From the NCBI GenBank assembly GCA_963556145.1, contig OY744466.1:1488001-1552000 (forward strand): a stretch of 64,000 bases of DNA, in the 5' to 3' direction. The notes under the pieces were generated by a model. That model did not search any database, was not told the origin of the DNA, and worked only from the letters and a program-made list of their open reading frames with translations. Made by a program: the position numbers and the translations under genes. Origin of the DNA: Hygrocybe punicea (Eukaryota; Basidiomycota; Agaricomycetes; Agaricales; Hygrophoraceae). Below are positions 55,956 through 64,000 of this stretch, piece by piece (positions within the stretch are counted from its first letter, which is position 1; every line of letters starts with the position of its first letter).

Positions 55956-57203
55956 ATGGAGTCCCTCAACCTGAACACCCTGGCCAGCTCCCTCCCAACG
56001 GCAAACTTGCAGAACGCAGAGAAAGACCTAATGAACAACTTCAAAGGTATTCTCTTTTCGTCATCACTCAGATATTCAGCGCCCACTAAAGGCCGATGTC
56101 CAACAGCTGCCGCGTTGAGCATCACAACTCTCTATCGTTCATCCCGACACACCTCCAAACGAGCGTACAATGCTGGCTACGGAGCTGCTTGCCATGAACT
56201 GCTCATGATGATCCAGCATGGCGTTTCAGTTAGCGGCATTGGTGATCCCTCCTCGAGTTCTCACGATCCAGAAGGTGGCTCCATGACGATTGGGAAAGTC
56301 ATGGATTGGATAGAGGCCAGGCTGGAAGCAATAAAGTCAAGGGAAGAGGAAGAAGACGAGGACGAGGAGAAGGAGAAGGAAAGAGATCGAAAGAGGACCA
56401 CGGGGCGCCCCGCCACAACTGGTCTCGCCAAATCTAACAGTGATGTCGTGAAACCTTCCATGACTGCCAACGCGCCTGCAGCCTCGAACTCTGTACCAAG
56501 GCGCAAAGATCAGGTAAGTCACATTACAAAGTCTACTTTCTTTTTTTTTATCTGATCGGCTATCGTATTACAGGCTGTACCAAGTCTCCCTACTCCAAAT
56601 TCTCCACACTCGCAACCTAATCCCCAAGGAGCCTCTCAACCATCCTCCCCATCTCCACCACCACTCATCGCTCTCCGGCCCATTTACCCCCCCAATCCAC
56701 AGCGCTCCAAATCACGCCTGGGTCCCACCGACCCCAAACATCTTCCCGAACGACCCCATTCACATCCCCCCGCCAACTCCACCGTCACGACTTCCATCCT
56801 CTCGCCCCTTCGCAACGATTTTACCTTCACCCCTGGTACCATTCCATTGATCCCACCACCAAACTCGAACTCCTCAACACAGTTCCCGATAGCAGATCTG
56901 ACTGCGGGCGCTAAACGCAGACACGCCATGATGATGATGCTGGATTATACGTCACCGCCGTTGTCCATCGCAGGTTCATCCCCGGGCGGGACATCTCGCT
57001 CACACTCTCCACTCCCCCCTATTGGGAATATCTCTTCCGTACATATGACTGGGGCTGGCGGCAGTCGTCGGAGAACCAGAAGCTCGAGGAATCTGCATCA
57101 AGGTCAGCATCATCAAAGCCTGAGCACGAGTCAATCTACAGAAGCAATGGATGTGGAGGACGATGGCTGTGGTCGGGAGAGGAAGCGTGTTACCCGGCGA
57201 TAA
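55956..57203 (+). CDS. HAPSTR1/DUF4588-like nuclear protein (tentative)
   Basis: Exon 1 from ATG 55956 (MESLNLNTLASSLP...NNFK) to 56046; exon 2 from 56107 (or 56092) to 56513; exon 3 from 56574 to 57203. The region AAALSITTLYRSSRHTSK, then AYNAGYGAACHELLMMIQHG, is the most conserved-looking part and resembles the helical domain of the C16orf72/HAPSTR1 stress-response family. An acidic-basic stretch (REEEEDEDEEKEKERDRKR), a long Pro/Ser-rich disordered tail and a basic C terminus (RERKRVTRR) follow. The first acceptor is ambiguous; 56107 gives the better conserved FKAAALS joint. The family call rests on pattern memory and is moderate. Confidence 0.6.
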
Positions 57204-57741
57204 CGATCTTTCCACAATTTTCTACTTCCTTTGACGACCAATTAGATCTTGAATTGTGTTTTACCTTCCACTCCTTGCTTGCCAGCTGTATCACGTTCAC
57301 TTTCATGCCGTTCCGTTAACGTTAACGTTATCATGGTGACTCTCCCCCTACCCGGCACTTTCCTTCACATACCCTTTCCTCACTCAACGAGTTTGAGTTG
57401 TCTAATACGTAGCATTGGCATGAGTTCTGACCCGTATAATACATTTCCCCGCAATGTATCGTTATTCTGGCCCCCATGGCTTGTATCCACCGAAAGCAGT
57501 CATGATCAACATGATCAACTTTCTGCCATGGTAAACGTCAAGCGGGTCGATCTCCTCAAGAGCGTTGAAACATCAATTTGATATCAGCAATCTAGAAGAT
57601 CTTTCATAACGTTTTTCAATCCAGAGTACCAAAGAACAACGTTACAGTACCAAGGCCACACTGTGGTAGCGAGCACTTCCCAAACAATCAAGCAAAATCT
57701 GGCATAATCATGATCTACACTGTCTAAAGGAAGGCGAAACC
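57204..57741. other. Intergenic between convergent genes
   Basis: This spacer lies between two convergent stops. No credible frame; it includes GTTAACGTTAACGTTA near 57316. Confidence 0.5.
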
Positions 57742-59098
57742 TCATTCTGCGATAATATCAGCATCGCTCTGCGTATTCTTGTCCAGGACGAGATACCCAG
57801 TGGCAGTCTTCTGCATGTTGAGGGTCTCTTTCCCCAGCCCATAGTTTGTGAACACCAAGTAGAACGTCTGTCGATCGTCATCACCCAACGGAATAGACCT
57901 GTCGAGAACGAAATCCCTCCAACCAAGAACGAAACACATCAAGATACTAGCCGCCAAGAATGCACCAAGAGGTCTATTCAACCACCCCAGAATCGCGATA
58001 AAGGCAAAGAATATCGCCACATGTTGCATTGCGCAGTCGGCCCAGTATGCAAAACGATAGATCCCCTTGAGAGAAGACTGGTATCCGGCAGTGAAGGCGA
58101 ACAGTTCCATGTGACTTGGGCTGAGTACGATCGCCCCTCCGACAGCGATGCACCAAGGAATAAAGCAGACAACCCTCGCGATGAGGACCAGGACGCTGCG
58201 CAGCGTGACTTCCGGAAATTCCAACGAAAATTCATCAATGCTGGAGGTTTCAGCAGGTAAGGCAATTTCGCATTGGCCGACATCGGGAGTGGGAAGGGTG
58301 CCAGATCGTAGTTTCGTAGATATGTTTTCCATTGTCGCAATCGCAGGTAGTTCCAGTTCCTGGTCTACGCACTGCCAGTTCACAATAACAGTGGTTAGGC
58401 ACAACCTTGATAAACATATAAGAATCACAGACTTCGGCGGTGATATCTTCAACAGAGCCTCTTTCTATCCCCGAATTCGGTATGCTGAAGAGCATCTGTA
58501 CAAAGTCAAGTAAAATAACCTGCCGCTTGATTTAAGAAGACAAGACAACGCTTACCGCTCCTCCGTTGACATCTGGAACATCGTTCGCCTGCGTAATGAC
58601 GCTGGGATATTCCATGGGTAGATTGTAAAACATGTCATACGACCTGATAGAACCAGGGGTTGGCAGAACTAGGGAAGCCTTATTCGTCCTCTTAAACCGA
58701 TCAATCAGCTGTAGATTATTTTGGATTGCGGGAGGAAACCTACTTTCGCTTTATTCGATCTCGTTAAAGTCTGGGCGAATCGTTTGGCTTTCGTGACCGC
58801 CCTGGACAATGACCGCACCTTCGGAGCGGTCACATCGCGCTGTTTAAGAGGTTCTGGGACAGGCGGCCTGGGAGTTTTAGGATCGTCGTAGTCTTCTTGG
58901 GCAATGACCAGGTCGAACGGATGAAGCATTTCCTCATCGGCAGGGGTGGTAAGACCAGACGACACGGACGACTCATAACTTGAAGTCTCGCTAGAATCAT
59001 GGCGCAGGAAATGGTCTCTCTGTGTAGAACAATTGTTTAGGACGCAACAGAACAGAGTATTAGGCATGTCTTACCGTCGGGAGAACAAGCGAGGACAT
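57742..59098 (-). CDS. Membrane protein of unknown function
   Basis: Minus strand. A tiny first exon (59098-59075, MSSLVLPT) joins exon 2 at 59019 (RDHFLRHDSSETSS...). Further exons carry VRSLSRAVTKAKRFAQ, then NLPMEYPSVITQAND, then the last long exon ending DADIIAE at 57742. The N-terminal half is disordered and Ser/Pro-rich. The C-terminal half has about four hydrophobic segments (SVLVLIARVVCFIPWC, LFAFTAGYQ..., HVAIFFAFIAILGWL, LAASILMCFVLGW). The estimated length is about 390 aa. I do not recognise the family. It lies head to head with neither neighbour and reads in the same direction as the TFIIIC gene upstream. Confidence 0.62.
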
Positions 59099-59251
59099 CT
59101 ATCAAAGGCAGTCGAAACGACTGGCTAGAGGGGGGAAACGAAAGAGCTGCCAGCCCGCCAGGATGGTAAATATTTATACGTTAAAGAAGCAGTCCGAACT
59201 TCAATAAGTGTCAGCCGCAATAATAATACAATACAACTTTAATGATATAGT

Positions 59252-62200
59252 TCAGAGCGAGAGCCACCGTCGGTAGAGAGCCTCAGCTAACGGAGTCGCT
59301 CCAGTCATCACATATATAAGAGACAAGTTGTAAGCAGCTTCTCGAGTAACATCACCGTCCTAAAGATATGTTTCAAGTCAAATTAACCAGAAAGCAATAT
59401 TGTATTTGAAGAAACTCACATCTAGAGTTTTCCCCTCTGCAAATTTCAGGACACGTTCATAATGACGAACTGCGTACGTATGCAATCCTTGGGTATAATA
59501 ATTCTGTTAGATGATGTAAAATAATAACCCGGATTCTTCACCTAATTGTTGAAAGGCTCGCCCAAAATTGTATTCCACTTCAGCTAGGCCTTGCGAAGTT
59601 GACCCTCGAAGAATTCGATACCGTGTTAAAAATGCCAATGCCTATCGCAAAAGGTTCAAGTACGAAAACAAAGGAGTGTTATATTGCACACACTTGCGTG
59701 ATTAGATGCTGTCTGTTATCTGCTTGCCGTTGCATTGCTCGACCGAGGGAAGCTATAGCCAGGCACAAGCATACCATAGGATCGTTTGGACAGTAATCAT
59801 AGGCATGGAGAAGATAGACTGCATAAGGCGTGATCTTCGGTGCCACAACAATTTGGCGAACAATGAACGTACATATGGCGCTTTGATAGCTCTTGGCCGC
59901 AATGCAGATCTGTCCGTATACTGCAACATTGATTGGATTGTTCTTGGTTGGTGTTTCCGGCAGACTCGCTTTGTCACCGACGGATTCTTCCTGAACATCT
60001 TCTTCCATGTCATCGCCAACCGCGTCGTCACCGTCTGCCGCCTTCGCTGTCACTGGGGCATATCGTTTATTGAGAGGGTTCCATCTGAGCGAATCCTTAT
60101 TCGTCACTGCAGCATCAGCCACCCTGATTTCTCGTGACAGATGTTTCTGCAATGTGGAGGCAATAAATGAATCTGTTGGGCGCAGACCACTAGCGAGCGC
60201 GGCTAGTAGTATGCGCTGCGGCTCATTCTTGAATTGATGGGCGCCGATCAATTTACGGCATTGCTCAATGACAACCGAGTACTGATTGGTAGCTATAGCA
60301 CATGCTGAACGGAAAACGACCATCAGCATCTCGAACAGATATGTCGACGGCGACAACCTACTGATCAAGGCGAGTCGAATTGTGTCTTGGAGTCGGCGAG
60401 TCTGATATGCATTGGATAAGAGAATATGCCGAAGGACCTCTTCTGCGACGTCGAAACGGTTGTGTTTTGTTTGTAGAAATGCATGCTAAAATGATTAGTA
60501 TTTAAACCAAGCTCGACGCAGATGAAATAAAACTACAAAACCTGCATGAAAACTCTCAACCAATCCTCAAATTGAACGCCACGGAATATGTCAACCCTTA
60601 CATCCTTGCCTTTTGACTTTCGCCCAATGCTATCGTGTTCTAAAATGCGGAAATTTTGAGAATCCTGCCACGATGACAAGATGGTAAGGCGGACCCAGAT
60701 CAAGGTGAAGACGAGACACCATACGATCTTCATATGCTTCACTACTGGCCTTGGCTGGGCGGATTCTCGGAAACATGCCACGAAAAGGATTGCTCTAAAA
60801 AATTGGATGAGCGGGTTCATAAGCAGCGGGCAATGAGATCATACTCGTGTTGTCAAAAACAAGCCTCGAGTTTCCCTAAACGTGTCAACCAGCCTGTCGG
60901 CTTCAAATAACCACTCCCTCTCAGCTTCCTCTTGCCCTTCTTCCTCGCTCAGTATGCGAGGCCACAAGTCCGTCACCCTCCGATAACCCCTTAACACTTC
61001 ACGCTCCTTCTGCGCTTCGAGTTCGCGCAGTTGAGCAGGATTAAGCCTGTGTTGTGATTTGTTCGTAAGCGCCTTCCCTTTCCCTTTCCCTTTCCCTTTC
61101 GATTTCTCTTCGAATAACGACGCGTTTTGGGGGCCTGATGCTGATTGCTCCCCCCTCGGTGCCGGACGTTTTTTGCGGGAATCGATTACTAAAGACACGA
61201 GAAACATATTTCCATACGTGAAATACATGGGCAGGGGCCGCAGTACCTTCATAGACCAGTTCTAGTGCCTTTCGAGGTTCATTGAGGATCTCGTAAATTT
61301 CAGCCAACTTCATTTTTGCGTCATTGTGGCTTGGGTCTGCGTTGTTTACTGCGGCAGAGCATGAGCACGACCTCGACGGGCGATGTTATCTGTGAATTTG
61401 AATCACCGTGTTCGTACACCTCTGCCGCTTCTCGCAACTCTCCAAGCATGCGAAGGCAGGCGGCTGTCTGAAGGAGAATGTAAAGACTACTCGTCTATTT
61501 ATGCCATTTCAATTAGATTTATGGGTGGATGAATCACGACAAAACTTACCCCAGCATCCGTCCCAAGAAGCTCGTATATGGGCCGAGCCTCGGCATACAG
61601 TTCACGCTCAAAATAGGCATCCGCGATCTCAACAAATAATGGCGCGTAGTCAAGAACATCTTGCGAGAGAACAATGTTGGCATGCCTCTGTGAATACTCG
61701 ATGAGTTCAGAAACACCCATCTCGTGCGGACGCACCTTCCCCTCTTCCATCTCTCCCATTTTGATCCGAGCAATTGCTAATCTGTGCCTTGCATTAATGT
61801 CCAAAGGGAACATCCCCGGCTGTACCTCGCCATCTTTTCCGGAAGCATCCCTCCCATCCGGCGTCACGTCGTACTCTCTGTCGTCATCACATACGTCCCA
61901 GTATCTCTGCTCCGAGCGGCCTTGCAGCCACCTACACCCTCGACGAATCGTGACAATAGCACGATCATATTCTTCTAGTGTGTTGTATAAGTCGGTCAGG
62001 ACGAGGATCTCCATCAATCCGAAACCGCCCCCAGGTATTTCAACCATAGTTTCAGTATCTACGTTGCAGCCTTGGGGATATATGGCTTGATAGTGCTCGA
62101 AGGCACCTTGGAAGAGAGACGAGCAAGTAGACAAGTCCGATAACTCTATGAGCACGTGACGTAATTCGTTCAGGACTGTAAGGTCATGGGGGAATCGTTT

Positions 62201-63192
62201 GAGAATGGCGGTGAGAGAATGACGGGCCTGATCAGCAGATAAGGTGTAAGCACGAATTTTGGGTGTCGAAGAGAAGGTTTACCGTTCGTAGGTCTCCGGA
62301 TTCCTTTGCAAGTGAGGCTCGATCCCATAGTGCGTCGACATTAGTGGGGTCCAAACTGTAAAGCTTACGATAGCAATATAAGGCTTGTTGTGTAAACCCA
62401 AGTTCCCTATTAGTGGTAATTAGTGATGTCGTATCGTAGATTGCTGCACGAACTTGGACTGTCCCGCCAGTCGATCCCATTCTTCCGCATCATGGCTCAG
62501 GTGTGCTGCCATAACGCGCAACTGGAGGGCTTTCTGTGGCTCACGCAGGTCTTCGTAACATTGAGCGAGAACCGACCACGCAGAGGCAGCACGCGGTTCT
62601 ATTCGAATAACTTCTTGCATGATGCGGATCGTTTCGGGGACGTTGTTATCGACATATGCTGCATTGCCATCGCCAATGAGATTGCGAACTTCCAATGATA
62701 ATACGGGACCTGCACGACGAATTCCCTGAACAATCCAGAGATGTTGGGTTCCAATAACCTCGACAATGGGGATACGAACCTTTCTTCTTGTACGACCGAT
62801 GCCAGATGCGGCACGCAAGTCATCGCGGAATTGGGCTTCCTTTTCTTCAATGTTCAAGTCCCAGACTTTGCTCAATACACCAGGATGAGTCGTGCTGTCA
62901 CTGTCAGTACCGCGAATATTCTCGACGAGACGACTGAGAACAGAAGATTAATCTGCTATAGAATGTTAAAAATCCATTCGTACTCAAAATCCCCTTCAAT
63001 TTCCATCTCAGCACTCGTCTCCTGGGGAGTTTTGGACTTGTCTGCATCGCTTTCGAATTCCTCATCGGAGTGGTGATCCTCGTCGTCTCCGGAATCAGTG
63101 CTTTCGATATCGTCAGAATAATCGGTGTCCTGTTCTTTAAGAAACTCAAAAGGTGACAATATTAGACTCAAATCAGTCTCACCTTCCTCCAT
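59252..63192 (-). CDS. TFC4: TFIIIC subunit Tfc4/Sfc4 (tau131), TPR protein
   Basis: Minus strand from ATG 63192 (MEEGETDLSLIL) to TGA at 59252. The acidic N terminus (DDIESTDSGDDEDHHSDEE) is followed by a region rich in tetratricopeptide-like helices: NLIGDGNAAYVDNNVPETIRIMQEVIRIEP, ALYCYRKLYSLDPTNVDALWDRASL, ETMVEIPGGGFGLMEILVLTDLY, DINARHRLAIARIKMGE and DYAPLFVEIADAYFE. The C-terminal end is REAAYNLSLIYVMTGATPLAEALYRRWLSL. This order fits the largest TPR subunit of TFIIIC, which binds tRNA-gene promoters and recruits TFIIIB for RNA polymerase III. A basic KGKGKGK stretch lies near 61090. Several 50-60-nt introns are present. No lesion was seen. Confidence 0.85.
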
Positions 63193-64000
63193 AGCAGAAT
63201 GTTCAAGACTTTAGATCACTGGCACGTGGTACTCTACTTATTGACGGTGCAGTTTGCCTTTCTGCTACTGTACTACCACATCGAGAGACTGTGGCAAAGC
63301 TTCGCAAAATCTTCCTTCTTGTCGGCCACAGTCATGGCCTCCACCTGGAGCAGAGCGTGTTAGGAAAATCCGACTTTTCGTGTTTGGTAACGTCAACCCC
63401 GATGTGTTTGGCTTGCTTCGAACTCGCAAAAATCGGCGAGGCAGCATTGTGTTCACGACATGGGAGACTTTGCGAAAGCTGTGGCCAAAGCACCAGGACA
63501 ACAGCACGAGGCCTTTGAGCTTGGGCTTCCCGATCTTCAGGATGCAGCAAAGCTGCTCCTTAAAGAAGTTGACGCAAGCAACGCATTGGCTTCAAAAACA
63601 AAGCCGAGAGCCTGGTTATAATAAATGCGTTGGGTGTCTGCCTCTTGCTGTTGCACAAGAACCTGGACGATCTGCGAAGTCTGTATGAGAGTGAGCATAA
63701 AATCTAGGTACGTTTGAATCTTATATCTTTTTGTACATTCTCATTTGGTTGTGCACAATTAACTGGCCGAATAATCTATCCGGCTATGAAGATAGATCTG
63801 TCGCATCCCAGTCTACGTTCTCGCAACTTGACGACCTGGAGTGTAAGATCCCAGATCCTCTCAGTTTTCGATCCAGAAAGTCACTATGGATAAATGGTCA
63901 GGCCAAAACGTACCTAAATCCAAACCGGACCCTCACAGTTCGAGTCATTGATTCCATCACCGGTAGCACTGCACAGTGCCATTCAATAGTTCCATCACCA
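63193..64000 (+). other. Unrecognised divergent gene, partial or mis-spliced
   Basis: Plus-strand frames may belong to one gene divergent from TFC4: a Cys-containing stretch (63291-63518), a helical one from ATG 63460 (MGDFAKAVAKAPGQQ...LLLKEVD), and in another frame INALGVCLLLLHKNLDDLRSLYESEHKI ending with TAG near 63706. I could not join them with convincing splice sites and do not recognise the product. From 63710 to the window end I see nothing. Confidence 0.3.

Noticed and set aside
1..64000. tRNA, rRNA or riboswitch genes
   Set aside because: I saw no cloverleaf with A/B boxes, no rRNA-like sequence and no convincing structured leader; a dedicated scan would be needed to exclude small RNAs.

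Overview
The window looks like a transposon-rich island in a basidiomycete fungus, probably Agaricomycetes, flanked on the right by normal genes. The pointers are 45-70 nt introns with GTRNGY...YAG ends, several transposon families typical of mushroom-forming fungi (Plavaka, hAT, intron-bearing Tc1/mariner, Ty3), and single-copy fungal genes (ABCC transporter, TFIIIC subunit). All exon structures were read by eye from splice motifs and open frames; no search was run.

Layout. 1-9501: a nearly complete Ty3/gypsy element on the minus strand (LTRs 1-432 and 9049-9501, gag-pro with one internal stop, pol). It also carries a spliced plus-strand gene with a Zn2Cys6-type cysteine pattern between pol and the 3' LTR. 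9502-14449: repeat debris, one end of a hAT element joined to the 3' part of a multi-exon gene, and a 1.4-kb hAT-type element. 14450-17455: a Tc1/mariner-type element with an intact five-exon transposase and a second, convergent gene. 18498-24470: two hAT-type elements without transposase, a LINE fragment and the 5' half of a hAT transposase ending in a second hAT terminus. 24479-26309: the 5' part of the gene whose 3' part sits at 10105. 26499-31987: a Plavaka-type transposase with two nonsense codons, split by a 2-kb hAT-type element that itself carries a Ty3 fragment. 32061-34430: a broken Brr2-like helicase fragment. 34440-40150: CpG-poor repeats, a 319-bp hAT-type MITE, an 803-bp foldback element and a minisatellite.

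40551-42192 holds two small secreted-protein genes: a cystine-knot-like protein and a Ser/Thr-rich, GPI-anchor-like protein. 42457-46501 is a decayed Tc1/mariner-type element containing a second, apparently intact one (43399-46428) with the same two-gene convergent layout as the 14450 element. From 46569 come an F-box gene (probably broken), an ABCC transporter (48204-55171), a possible HAPSTR1/DUF4588-like gene (55956-57203), a membrane protein (57742-59098) and the TFIIIC tau131/Tfc4 subunit (59252-63192).

Four themes stand out. (1) Two different Tc1/mariner-type elements carry related accessory proteins convergent to the transposase. (2) One gene is split at an 8-bp target site, with its halves 14.4 kb apart in inverted orientation and each joined to a hAT terminus; this is the signature expected of reversed-ends hAT transposition. 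(3) A ~55-bp imperfect palindrome recurs four times inside three hAT-type elements that have different termini. (4) Decay is concentrated at CpG: three CGA-to-TGA nonsense changes, CpG transitions between LTRs, and a CpG-stripped repeat copy.
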